Shown: positions 19,150 to 29,089 of the stretch, piece by piece
Layout: each line of letters begins with the position of its first letter
How positions within the stretch are numbered: position 1 is the first letter of the stretch
Source: Chrysophaeum taylorii
Lineage: Eukaryota > Sar > Pelagophyceae > Pelagomonadales > Pelagomonadaceae
Assembly: GCA_029834535.1 (NCBI GenBank)
Contig: JAQMWT010000645.1
Location: 1-40,679, forward strand
Direction of reading: 5' to 3'
DNA length: 40,679 nt
Translations under genes and position numbers: made by a program
Notes under the pieces: generated by a model
Told to the model about the DNA's origin: nothing
The model's database searches: none
Seen by the model: the letters and a program-made list of their open reading frames with translations, nothing else

Positions 19150-20290
19150 GTGGGTTTCGGACGAGGCCAATCGACGTCGAACCTCGAGCACGATCTGCTA
19201 CAAGTCCGAGGAGAGCGCACGAGCTGTACGCGCCAGGCTTTTGAGTGCGCATACGCCCGCAAGGATGCACGGGCGGAAGCGAAGAAGGCGAAGCGTGAGC
19301 AACCAAGCTCCCAATGTTTGCTTGAAATCCGTCGTGCTGAGCCTTTGCAACAACTCAGACGACAAGCATGACAAGCCCTGCCAAGTAGCAACCAACGTGC
19401 CGGATCCCGACGTTTACGACGAGGAGGAGGAGGAGGACGACGACGTGGTCGACCTCACGATCGATCCGACACTCAAGCGCCCATTTGAAAAGTCTTCCTA
19501 TTTGAGCGCGGCGGAATCAAGTGGTTCCAGTCTCCGGCTCTCCAGACGCTCAAGGTTGGCAAGCAGCACCAAGGCCTCTGGGACTCGGAGAATTTTCTTC
19601 TTCAGGTCGAGGACGTCTCGATGTCATGGGGATTTGGTTTCCTCATCACCATTTCCTTATTGAGGTTGACCACTTGTCTGGACACGACAAGTTCAAACTC
19701 GACGGCCTAAATGTCAACAACATGTCCGCCAGCGTCGGCGGCAAGACGCAGCGCCTCCTCCGAACCTCGACGAAACTCGATGCGGGCTGCATCGGGCCCC
19801 ATCCGGCCATCGTCGAACGCAATGTCGGCAGCGGCAAGGGCAAGCTGCGGAAGGTGGTCCAGTCATGGAACGTCAAGCTCGAGCCCGGCCAAGACCAGCA
19901 CTTGATATTCCAGCCGGGTGATCCGTAGCCATTCAAGCACCCCGACTGGAAGCCCGATGCCTACGTCGGCAAAGCGAAGGGCATCGACAAAATTATCTTC
20001 GAGCGCGGCTGGTTTGATCCCGAGAAGCCGCTGTCATATTACTCGCACCGTGGCCAGCTCGACAAGCTCGGCGACGTCGTTCCGGGGACCTCAGCTAACT
20101 AAGGAGATCATCGGGAATTGCCCTGACTTCAAGAACGAACTCAACCTCCTCCAGCAGCTCGTCCTTGACCGTGGCTACATCCTACTCTCGTCGCCGAAAT
20201 GCCACCCAGAGCTCGCCGGCGATGGCGTTGAGTATGGCTGGGGCCAGTCAAAGCGGCACTACCGCCGACATGACACCGGAGATGGCGCGC
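19150..20290 (+). pseudogene. Decayed DDE transposase (oomycete/fungal type)
   Basis: Coding traces lie in three plus-strand frames. 19150-19371 is a basic region (ARKDARAEAKKAKREQ). About 19385-19500 is an acidic block (DEEEEEDDDVVDLTID). At 19640-19930 is VDHLSGHDKFKLDGLNVNNM followed by SASVGGKTQR. After a stop at 19926-19928 come AYVGKAKGIDKIIFERGWFD and, in another frame, CPDFKNELNLLQQLVLDRGY and SPKCHPELAGDGVEYGWGQS. The order D-H-x-SGH, GK-KG-ERG and PK-HPEL-G-EY-WG is that of a DDE transposase common in fungal and oomycete genomes; the Asp of VDH and the Glu of PEL or EY are likely catalytic residues. Two stops and at least two frame changes make it a relic. Confidence 0.7.
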
Positions 20291-20337
20291 CGACAACGGG
20301 AGCGCGTCTTCGACAGCATTGTGGCGGGAACTACCGC

Positions 20338-20401
20338 TACTTAGGGCCTACCCTACTTCCTAGGGCTTACCCTGCCTCCTTAGGCATACCCTACTCCCTT
20401 C
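20338..20401. repeat. Minisatellite, three units of about 20 bp
   Basis: Three imperfect copies of TTAGGGCCTACCCTACTTCC follow each other (TAGGGCTTACCCTGCCTCC; TTAGGCATACCCTACTCCC). The last unit supplies the target duplication of S2. Confidence 0.7.
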
Positions 20402-20775
20402 CAACTAACTAACTAACTTCAGACCTCTCCCGAGCATGGGAGCCAGGCCGGACCGACAGGTGCCAGTCCGGAATCACGGGCCTGTAGACGAGGAGCGCCG
20501 AAAGGTCGGTCGGCGGAGAGTGACCATCAAGCTTGTCGCCATGCGACGAGGAGACCGCGATGTGACTGACAACCAACTCGTCGATAACCTTCCGTCTTCG
20601 CCCCCGGCCATACCCCGTCCCACTGCGAACGTTCCGGCTGCCAACCGGCCCGCCCGGGAGGCGAATAGGTGCCAACCTACGCCGGGAGGGCGGATGCCCT
20701 CGCAAGGCTCAGGATTCATGAGGCACCGTCCTCCATCGCAACCGCAGTCGGCGATCAGGGTAAGGGTATTGTTTA
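20402..20775 (-). mobile_element. Short TTAG-tailed retroelement copy S2, full length (374 bp)
   Basis: It is flanked by a perfect 12-bp duplication, CCTACTCCCTTC (20390-20401 and 20776-20787). Its 3' end, at the left, is the tail (CTAA)n followed by CTTCAGACCTCTCCCGAGC; its 5' end, at the right, holds AGGGTAAGGG. Direct repeats of varying length and a simple-repeat tail point to target-primed reverse transcription, as in LINEs and SINEs. An open frame of about 55 codons before the tail (minus strand, ending RPGSHARERSEVS) is kept in several copies, but I cannot link it to a protein. No clear pol III A and B boxes were seen. Confidence 0.8.
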
Positions 20776-20787
20776 CCTACTCCCTTC

Positions 20788-21512
20788 ACTCTGACGTATA
20801 TGCCATCTGTCTTGGCGACGTCAGTCCCTTCAGGACTTTCTGTTCTTCATCAAGAGTATCTTTATCATAAACCAAATCCCAGCCTCGAGTTGAGAGGCTT
20901 GGCGAGCGAATTGTGAGTGGCTACGAACGGCGGACCCTTCGCCTAGCGCCGGCCTCGAGCTTGGAGGTTCCCGGAGTGTCGGCGAAATACCCCTGAGCGA
21001 GGCCGGGTGCCGTTTCTACTGCCACAGGTGGTGGAGGACACTAGATACCGGCGACCATGCCGTCGCTGCTGAGCGAGTGTCTGCTGTTGCACTTACCGTA
21101 CCTCACGGTTACTAACCGAAAAAGTGAATAACCGGGATAAACCGGTTATTAACCGGTTATTTTATGTGACGAACTCAAGGGGTTAATGTTTTTCCTCGCC
21201 ACGTCAGCTTACCGCCCTATTTTCACGACCCCACTGGACAGTGTTTTCGATGAGTGTGCTGTACAGAATGCTCTCTCAGAGTGGGGGTGTACTTCAGGTG
21301 CCGATTTTTAGGCCACTTTGCACGTTGGTACCGCTCGCTGTACAGATCGGGCCTTATGGTCGAATACAACGTTGTGCTTGTGTTCGAAAAATCCTTTGGT
21401 TGAAAAACTAGCCCTCTCGAAGAGAAGTTGTTGACGACATATGAAATCGTCCAGCCACAAATAGAATCGCCTCCACCTTGTGGTCACTCCGATAGTGAGG
21501 CCACGGTCTTTG
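20788..21512. promoter_or_regulatory. Region upstream of APC2
   Basis: No gene seen. At about 21130-21165 the sequence AACCGGTTATT occurs twice next to each other, after a degenerate third copy (AACCGGGATA), and each contains the palindrome AACCGGTT. It lies some 350 bases upstream of the APC2 start and could be a binding site or a short repeat. No TATA box is evident. Confidence 0.35.
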
Positions 21513-23629
21513 ATGGCTCAGTCAACGATTGCAAGGCAAGATTCAACTTATTCAGATAGAGCTCTACTTTCTCGTGCCAAGAATGTTGCTTCCAAGTTCT
21601 GGGAACTATGTTCGAGCGATAAATCTTCCGGAAATTGTTGCGAACCCGAGGTCCAAGCTTGCTTGATTAAAGCAGTTGATTTCGCCTGGGGCGAGATGCT
21701 AGAAATGGAGCATTTTATACCAGATGAATATGTTTCGTCCTTCCGTTCGTTTTTTGCTGCGCTTGTTTTTGCACGCCCACCTGACAAATTTAGAATAGGG
21801 GTGGATCAATTCTTGCGCGATACCTTGAGTGCCATGAATGACGCTTGTTGGCTGCACAGGGAAGGAGCAGAAGTTCCGCTGGGTTGTGAACTATTCTGGA
21901 GTCGCATTCACTACCTCAACTGGTTCCACATCTTCGAAGATAGCCTCTTAAATGCTTTTGTTCATGGCATCAAACAACAAGTCCGGAATGTCTGCATGTC
22001 TAAATTTGACCACCCAGTACTCGAGGAGATCTACTCATGGAAACACGACGTCCTCTTTCCGTGGCTACGACTTGTTGCAGGAGGTAGCATTGACTCCAGT
22101 AGTGACGTGAGGATGCTCCAACTGTCTGTAGACTTTGTTGTTGAACAGAGCTACGTTGACACGCGCTTGATTGAGCTCTATGATTTAATCACGGACTTCC
22201 CTGAATCTATGTCCGCTGCAGTCGAGCTTCGTGAGGTCCTGTTCGGAAGCCACCTATACTCTCTCTTCGCTCGATCCATCCGCTTAGTTTTGCAAGAACG
22301 ACTTTTGCATGCTGGAGCCAACACATCTCAAATAATCGACGTATACGTTGCGGCAGTGAAATTTTTGCATGTTATCGATCCGTGCCAGCTATTGGTCGAC
22401 AGTGTGGGGCGTCCCGTGCGTGCCTACCTGCAAACTAGACGAGATACTGTGCGGTGTATTGTCGCGTATCTGACGGAAGACAATTCAAACGAGCTGCAGC
22501 ATCCGGATTCCTGTCTTAGTGGATCGGGAGAAGAATCTGATTGTAGTGGGACTGCAGCACCTTCGTCGCCGCAGGCCATTGGATACTCACGTCTATCCCA
22601 CCCAAACGTTGTTCCTACACTGATGTCAATTTATGGGTCTAAAGACATATTTGTTAATGAATATCGGGTGGTGCTAGCTGAAAGGTGTGTGACGGCATCC
22701 TGATCATGCAACATGCGTGTTTTAAGTTAGGTTGACATCACCTTACTTAATTAACCTGGACCGTGAGGTCAAAAACTTGGAGCTACTGAAGTTGCGGTTT
22801 GGCGACTTATCATTTCACGATTGCGAAGTTATGATTCGTGATGTTCAAGACTCCAAGTACATGACCGCCCACGTGATAAACCATGCAGTGCTTCATGTGA
22901 CCGTCATATCGCATATATTCTGGCCAGCCTTCCCAGTTGACGAAGTTACACTCCACGAGTGCGTAGATGATTTCTCATGCCAAGTCAATCTGATTTGGTA
23001 TTAGGCGTCTTGCATGCTTATTGAGTGAATATGCGAAATTGTATCATAGACTTAAGGCACCGCGCCGGCTCGAATGGCAGGCACTGCTTGGTAAGGTAGA
23101 TGTTGAGCTGGAGTTCGTCAGCGGGATGGTAAGGAATTTTGTTGTGTCTCCATTCCATGCTTCCTTAATACTTCACTTTGACGGGAAAATGTTGGCATCT
23201 CTTCGAGACCTGGCTATGTGTAGCAACACATCAGAAATAGTAGTCCGTAAAAAGATGAGTCGGTGGGTGAGCCACAATATTGTTGAAGAAGTCAAACCTG
23301 GAGTGTACGCTGTCACACCGGATCAGGATTTTACTGCTAGTGCCACTGATGCAATCAAGTTCAATGACGACGATGATCATGTCCATGGCCACTGTTTATT
23401 TTCCGACTATACGCAACTTTACAAGTCATACATATTGGGCATGCTCGCAAACTTGGGGGGTCTTTCTGCTGACAAAATCGACAACATGTTGAAGATGTTT
23501 GCGAGTCAGGAAGAGCACAAGTATGCGCTGACCAAAGGTGATCTGGTCACATTCTTGCAACAGTTGTGTCATAGTGATGTCATCGAATTTGTGAATGGTA
23601 GTTATCGTCTCCCAGCACAAGGATCATGA
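21513..23629 (+). CDS. APC2: Anaphase-promoting complex subunit 2 (cullin-like), three exons
   Basis: This is the cullin scaffold of the APC/C ubiquitin ligase, which with the RING subunit APC11 directs cyclin and securin destruction in mitosis. Exon 1 ends at 22684: cullin repeats with LIELYDLITDFPESMSAAV, RLLHAGANTSQIIDVYVAAV, RREDTVR-type RRDTVRCIVAYLTED, and the hallmark SIYGSKDIFVNEYRVVLAER. Intron 1 is 22685-22730 (46 bp, GT..AG) and joins AG|G to give AER-LTSPYL. Exon 2 has VKNLELLKLRFGDLSFHDCE and HIFWPAF. Exon 3, from about 23020, has LKAPRRLEWQALLGKVDVEL, the winged helix (ASLRDLAMCSN) and the C-terminal APC2 domain (LSADKIDNMLKMFASQEE; GSYRLPAQGS). I chose the ATG at 21513; a GTG at 21480 is in frame. 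The total of about 690 residues is shorter than the human protein (822), mainly at the N-terminus. Confidence 0.95.
22685..22730 (+). other. APC2: APC2 intron 1 (46 bp)
   Basis: It starts GTGTGTGACG and ends TTTTAAGTTAG. Splicing restores the frame (AG|G, Arg) between VVLAE and LTSPYL, and the joined protein follows the family pattern across the join. Confidence 0.85.
22970..23022 (+). other. APC2: APC2 exon 2/3 junction, splice sites unresolved
   Basis: The frame of exon 2 stops at a TAG at 23002-23004 and exon 3 resumes near TTGAGTGAATATGCG in another phase. No GT..AG pair gives the length expected from the family (ECVDDF directly before LSEYAKLY). The only phase-correct GT..AG pair removes just 28 bases (GTATTAGGCG to CTTATTGAG). 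A non-canonical intron or a single-base error are alternatives. Confidence 0.4.
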
Positions 23630-24403
23630 CTTCCCGACGATTTTGCCGCGACGATTTGTAGGTGTCGACCGGCTTTGGCTCTCACATCCGAGTCTGAAAT
23701 GTGGCCATAATGCTGTTTTCGTACGTGAAGCTCTCGCTGTCCCTGTCACGACACGCGCCCAAATACAAGTTGTTGACATGCCCACTGCGAATCCTGAGCT
23801 CTTTCATGAGAGTCCTACTTTCTAGATAGGGTGAACTCCGACAATGCGAAGGATTGGTGAAGGAGCAACGGCTGAGTAGACCCCCAACCCTTGATAGCAC
23901 GCCAACCCTGTTTGGCCTTGATAAACAGACCATGATGGGGCTTGGGCTGTACAAGCTGCCAGTCCTGGGCACGCCGCGGATGCCCTGGACACCCTGAGTG
24001 CCCTGGATACTATGGGTGGGACATTCACACCCTGGATGGGCTAGATATCCTGGGTGCCCTTTATCCCCCTTGCATCCTGGATACTCTAGATAGGCTGGAC
24101 ACCCTCCGGGCATACGGGGTGGGCGCCTGGTACTACAACCTGTAAAGATGCTCAAGGAACATAGTCGTTGAAAGCGGAATGTGATCCATGAAACGGCCAT
24201 GAATCCCCAAAACAGGGCCCTGGTTTTATAGCGCGAGCTCTAGAAATTCTATTGTTTTGGTGTGCGAAAAGACAGAAGAAAGAAGTTCATCCTCGTCTCG
24301 ACGCTGATGGGTCGAGCTCGCACCTCGCACTCCCGCGCCCTATCTAGCTTGCACACTATGTATCTTCAGTCAATGCGGCAAGCGCGAGCATTAGCACTAA
24401 GTG
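23630..24403. other. Intergenic region between APC2 and the OTU-like gene
   Basis: The genes converge here. A minus-strand frame at 23682-24200 looks collagen-like only because the underlying DNA is a CCTGG-rich minisatellite. I see no gene or polyadenylation signal that can be called with confidence. Confidence 0.5.
23960..24115. repeat. Imperfect CCTGG-based minisatellite
   Basis: Units of 9-15 bases around GCCCTGGATACT and CCTGGACACCCT repeat about ten times with much variation. Read in reverse the repeat codes for Gly-x-y-like triplets, which explains the long minus-strand frame. Confidence 0.55.
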
Positions 24404-25406
24404 TCACTCGTTGCGAGCGCATAACCAGGCTGCGGGTAGCCATATATGTACGGTGATGGCAGCCTGCTCAAGTTCGACGCTTACACAGGATGTGTAGTGA
24501 ACTCTGCCGTCTTGCTCAAATACCTGGTCATCCAGACTCGGTGTCCAGCGACTGATGGCCACGTCTTCGAAGGTCCCATCAGCGTTGAATCTCTGAACAG
24601 CGATGTCCAAAAGCGATGTCGAGTAAACATTGGCCTGGGACTAGACCTTCCATCGAGTCGGTGCCGGCGAACCAGTAATGGCGGTCGCAGGGCTGAGTGC
24701 AGTCGACGGCACGAAGATCCGATGGCCTCCTTGCAACGTGCTCCGCGAAGTCGGGGTCGAGTGACAGCTTGACGATGGCGTCAGGGTTGTCCTCCAATCC
24801 TCTTGCAACCACATCGCGACATCTCGACGTGCGCGGCAGTGATTGAGTCGACGCTATTACCGCGCTTCAGGAGAACCTGCCGCACGCTACCGCGGTAGCC
24901 ACAGTGCCCGTCGCCCATCTCGTTCTGCCGTCGGCGTGCGCATTCCGTCATTTGCTCGTCGATAAGACTGCGTATCACATCGGCGAAATCTGCGTTGCGT
25001 ACGATCCGAAACCAAGGGGGCGGTTCCGAAGCCGCGACGCCAAGCCCATCCCTGTAGTACGACGGGGCCAACAAGAGGTCGACTACCGAGTTACCCATTC
25101 GCACCGAACAGAGCGTCGTGTCGGCTTCCGCAGGACGGAGGACAATTCCTTGGGGCCAAGAGCGACCGCCGTCAGCCGAACGAGACATAAGTGTCCATCC
25201 GCGCAGGAGCTCGCCCGGGATGACGCCTTCGGGATCGAGTGCTGTCGGTACAAAACCCGACGCTAGAGCTCTGTACTCTTGCAGATCGAAGGCGCCGAGC
25301 CCACACAAATTGCTTGGATTCACATCGGTCACGTCGACGTGGAGGTCACTCGGGTCGGTACTTCCAAGAGTTGGCCTGACCGTTCTGCTTCTGACATCAC
25401 CTCATT
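24404..25406 (-). pseudogene. OTU-like cysteine protease gene, main part, cut by element B
   Basis: On the minus strand an opening segment (LCGLGAFDLQEYRALASGFV) leads to EMGDGHCGYRGSVRQVLL, which fits the OTU signature D-G-x-C with the catalytic Cys. A middle part follows (LSLDPDFAEHVARRPSDLRA), then LLDIA/VQRFNADGTFEDV and DGRVHYTSCVSVELE, where the His-Tyr fits the catalytic His near the end of OTU domains. These enzymes remove ubiquitin. The frame is interrupted near 24800 (single-base change) and near 24600 by a 13-bp tandem duplication (GACATCGCTTTTG). The 5' coding end lies at 35163-35225, separated by element B. Gene or old pseudogene; the family call is tentative. Confidence 0.5.
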
Positions 25407-25411
25407 GTGTA
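25407..25411. repeat. Target-site duplication of element B, left copy (gtgta)
   Basis: gtgta at 25407-25411 and at 35163-35167 flank the two LTRs exactly and fix the LTR ends. Confidence 0.85.
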
Positions 25412-25544
25412 TAGAGATAGAAAATTTGAACTAGGGTTAGTATTCACACCGGCTGTCCTCGTTATAGGAGACAGATACGAGGGCAGAGACTACCACTGCT
25501 CTCACTCTGCTGAAGGGTGACACAGTTGAAATTACTGTCCTCTA
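25412..25544 (+). repeat. 5' LTR of element B (133 bp, internally deleted)
   Basis: It starts TAGAGATAGAAAATTTG and ends CTGTCCTCTA. Compared with the 3' LTR (195 bp) and the LTR of A (197 bp), it lacks about 64 bases between GGGTTAGTA and TTCACACCGG. The two LTRs of one element are made identical at insertion, so the deletion came later or arose in the insertion process. Confidence 0.88.
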
Positions 25545-25610
25545 GGTATTGGGCACCAGTCCCGGTATCAGCAGAGTACCAGGATTTCCAGATGAGTTCC
25601 GCTCCCGGAC

Positions 25611-25710
25611 GTTCCTGAACCAACAAAAACAAGATGGCCACTCGCAATCAAAGCAACCAAGTTCCTGAACCAACAAAAACAAGATGGCCACTCGCAATCA
25701 AAGCAACCAA
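25611..25710 (+). repeat. Perfect 50-bp tandem duplication over the gag start
   Basis: 25611-25660 and 25661-25710 are identical (GTTCCTGAACCAACAAAAAC ... AAAGCAACCAA). Each copy holds ATGGCCACTCGCAATC. The upstream ATG (25634) runs into a different frame after one unit because 50 is not a multiple of three, so the functional start is the second ATG at 25684. Confidence 0.9.
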
Positions 25711-28213
25711 GATCTGCGACAAGAGATACAAACTCTGAGATCAGAGATGGACACTCGCATCGCAGCCGCGGTCGCAGCTGCTGTCGCCGCACAGATGTCA
25801 GCCAACACACCACCACCTGCCGTCGCCGCTTCGACAGCTCCTCCCACGGCTCCACAAGACCACAAGACCAAGCCAAACACCTTCACTGACCCCCCTAGCG
25901 CCGTCCTCAAGTCAATGGACTCCGCTCAAGTCACACCCCAAATGCTCTCGTTTCGCGTTATGCAGTTGTTCGTCGAACATCTGATGCCTGAAACAGGCAT
26001 AACGCAGTACTTCTTGCAGGGCTTCTACACGTGGGAATCCGTCTTACGCGGATCTAATGATCTAGCTGACGCTCTTCTCAGCCACTGCATCAAGGAATAT
26101 GACAAGGACCCCGACAACCACGCTACCGCCGGGAACACGCAAGATTTCCAAGGCCGTTGCGTCTACTACAAGGGCGTTTACCGCAAGTTCGGCAAACACT
26201 TCCTGGAGAACGTCTACGAGCCTAAGCTCCAAGAACTTAAAGACCAAGACAAGGACACGACCGATATGACGAAAAGAAAGTTGTATCCGATCACACAACC
26301 TCACCTCCAAGGAAAAGAAGCCGACTTCATCGTGTACCTCCGTGAGACCGTGCATCCCCTTTTTCGCCGTTTCCTGCATGCACGTAGCGATACGTCAAGC
26401 ACCCAGCATACGACGCAGTCGATGCACTCGGGTCCTCCCATCCGATAGGACTCGAATTTGTGCTCCAAGTCCGCCTCGCACTTGACAAGCACACGGGCCA
26501 GAACCACGTCCACCATGCGCATTATGTTTATAATGCCTTCCTGGACACACCGTTCAACCCTGAGATCCACGAGCCTACGCATTATATCGATTATATGCGC
26601 CACGTTCAACAACAGCTTCGTGAAATCACCGACGATGCCTCTCTCCAACTTCCCGACGACAAGATCCTCAAGGAAATACACCAAAATTTACGGTTCAAGT
26701 ACCCTCCAAGTTTGCTTGACTCCCGCGCCCCAACGCACATAAAGGGCTTCTCTCGTCTTGCCAACTGCCTTCGCACCCCCAACGACTCGCTGTTACTCGA
26801 CGAAGACAAAGAAGCGATAAATCATATTTACAAGTTGATCGCCCGCATCACGGTTATCTCCACCTTCGAGCGCAGCTTTTGGGCTCACCTCAAGCCTCAT
26901 CCAACTCTGAACTTCAAGCCGTTGCGATTCGTCACTGACTTTGGTCGTCTGCCGACCAAGGACAAAGATAATCCACGTTTTCGCTCCGCCGTCATGGTCT
27001 CCACTTCACCGAAGATGATGATGACACCCCACCCTCTGAAGATGAAATTCCTCCAGATCCAGATGAAGCCTCCCCCGAAAACGACGCAGTTGCAGTGTTT
27101 CTCACGGAAGCCAACCTCGATCAAGATGAGGACACCGATCTCATCCAACACCTACACGCCTACCGGAAGAAACAGATGTCCCCCCACCAGAAGAAGACCC
27201 CCCCGAAAAGCCGCCAAATCCTCGCTCCCCGTCGTACTACGAATCAATGACAGCCCTAAGCCAAAGGTCACCCCGGTCACCCACACAAAGAACAAACACA
27301 ACCCCCGTGCTTCTCCTGTCACCCCAGACAAACGCGAGCACCCGCACCTTCGCAACGTCACTTTCCCCACTCAAATTAACTAACTAACTTCAGACCTCTC
27401 CCGAGCATGGGAGCCAGGCCGGACAGGCAGGAGCCGATCCGGAATCACAGAGGAGAATCACGCAGTTGGGGCAGAGGCGAGGGACGAGGACTCGTTGATG
27501 ACGGACCGCCACTGCGCGCGGTCTTGTGCGAAGTCGTGCAAAAGCGTCGCAGGCCGCTAACGTGTTGGTCCACGAACAATCGACCTGTCCGTCGCGTTCT
27601 GCCCAACCGAGCGAACCCCATCCCAGCGCAGACTTTCCGGGTGCTAACCGGCCAGCCCGGGAGGCGAGCAGGCACCGTGTCACTCCGGGACGGCCGGGGC
27701 CGCCGCAGGGAGCAAGCGTGTTAGGCGCCGTCCTCCATCGCAACCAACGGTTAGCGATAAGAGGGTTAGGGAACTCAAACGCATCCACCAAAGCCATCTA
27801 CTCCTGACCAACGATTCAAGGTCTCTCTTCGTGATGTTCGTCGCAAGCTCCACAACACACGGAACCTGAGTCAAGCCGGTCGTCAACTCACGTCCAACTC
27901 AGAGCGTATGACCAAGCTCATCAACCTCATCACCACTATCTCCGATGAGATACTTCTCTCCGAGGCCGATTCTGATGCCGCCGAGTTTCTTCTGGTGCTA
28001 TCGTCCGATCCTCAGGATGATCCACCTGATGAGGGCGAAGCCGACGAAAAAGATGACCAAGGCCACCTCGGTTTCTATGATGACCGCGGACAGCTAGGCC
28101 TCTACGACGACACCATTCCCGAAATAGATGATGAAGACGACTCCGCTGAAGATTACGCACAACGTCACAGCGACTACATGCGTGCTCAGCACCAGAGTCA
28201 GCTTTTACGCTGA
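25684..28213 (+). pseudogene. Element B gag, frameshifted and interrupted by S3
   Basis: It starts at the ATG at 25684 (MATRNQSNQDLRQEIQTLRS), with an N-terminal coiled-coil and alanine/proline linker. The conserved core follows: QGFYTWESVLRGSNDLADAL, YKGVYRKFGKHFLENVYEPK and LYPITQPHLQGKEADFIVYL. The frame changes at about 26390, and the core goes on in the frame 26448-27000 (YVYNAFLDTPFNPEIHEPTH; SRAPTHIKGFSRLANCLRTP), then changes again near 26990. S3 splits the tail at 27376-27772. After it the gene ends in an acidic region (27908-28213, DDPPDEGEADEKDDQGHLG). It matches A closely from residue 115 on. Confidence 0.75.
27376..27772 (-). mobile_element. Short TTAG-tailed retroelement copy S3 nested in element B gag (397 bp)
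   Basis: It is flanked by actcaaa at 27369-27375 and 27773-27779, and element A has the uninterrupted site (CCCCACACAACCGCATCC), so this is a clear insertion into B. The tail (TTAACTAACTAACTTCAGACC) is on the left; the 5' end on the right reads AGGGTTAGGG. The inner part is diverged from S2 and S4 but keeps GCCTCCCGGG and GGAGGACGG landmarks, so it is a different subfamily. Confidence 0.85.
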
Positions 28214-28219
28214 TGGTTG

Positions 28220-28830
28220 CCGACGACGCTTGTGCCGCCAACCACACATTAACAAATCAGGCACCACGCCTCACGATGAAGAATTCCCGACCTCATCAAC
28301 CCTCTCCCCCAGAGTCGCAGATTTTCTTTGTGCCACTTACACTCCAGGAAAGACCCCCACAAAGACTAACTCGCTACACGGATGCGATGGACCCGACACT
28401 GAAATTTCTCTAATTGACGGTGGCGCATCATTTTGCTTCACTCGCACAATCTAACATTTTGTTCCCGAGTCCATCGCCGGATTCCCGAACACACCATTAT
28501 TCGAATGGGCAGAGGCACCTTAACCAGCCACTTCATCGGTGTCAAACCGTTGTATTTGCAGGCCGCAGGTCTCTCCTCAAAAGATATAACAGACTCAACC
28601 GGCTGCGTCCTATACCTCGTCTTTCTGGTCGTCCCGCGCTTCAGACCAGGTCTGCAGGTTATAGCGACATCTCAGCTAAAAGCTCTGAACGTCCAAGCAA
28701 CAGACCCGCCGCTGCCGCACGAACCATACGTATATGAGCTTCTGAACACGCCCACCTCTGATCCCCGCGATTATAAGGTGCTGCTAGGCAAAACCGCAGT
28801 AGTTCTCGCCAATCGCCAAACTAATGGTCT
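28220..28830 (+). pseudogene. Element B retropepsin-like protease
   Basis: DTEISLIDGGASFCFTRTI at about 28398-28452 gives the active-site-like LIDGGAS, corresponding to SLIDGSAS in A. A stop follows at once, and the region goes on in the frame from 28433 (GRGTLTSHFIGVKPLYLQAA; QVIATSQLKALNVQ) to about 28830. Upstream, FLCATYTPGKTPTKTNSLHG is the conserved lead-in. D-G-G-A in place of D-[ST]-G-A is the same kind of active-site change as in element D. Position between gag and the methyltransferase supports the call. Confidence 0.6.
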
Positions 28831-29089
28831 ATTGTCCCTGCCATCCCATCCAAAGCAAACACTCCGCGCTGTACTTAGTTTTCACACCGGAACGAGAATG
28901 CCCCTCGAGGATGAGCTCGCACACATCACACAGAACGTCGCAAAGACACGGTCGCAATCCCACATGTTAGATTTCGAAAAATTACAGAGTCATTCTATAT
29001 TTTTGACGGGACTCATCAGCCTCCCGCGTACTGTCGTCCAATATGCATTCACTGGCCCAGCGGACCTCTCTGTGCAAGCACAACCCCCT

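Noticed and set aside
20402..20775. tRNA-derived SINE with pol III A and B boxes
   Set aside because: The sequence GGTTGCGATGGAGG only loosely resembles a B box and no A box was found, so a tRNA origin is not supported.
23682..24200. Long minus-strand frame with collagen-like Gly-x-y triplets
   Set aside because: The triplets come from a CCTGG minisatellite; there are no flanking gene features.
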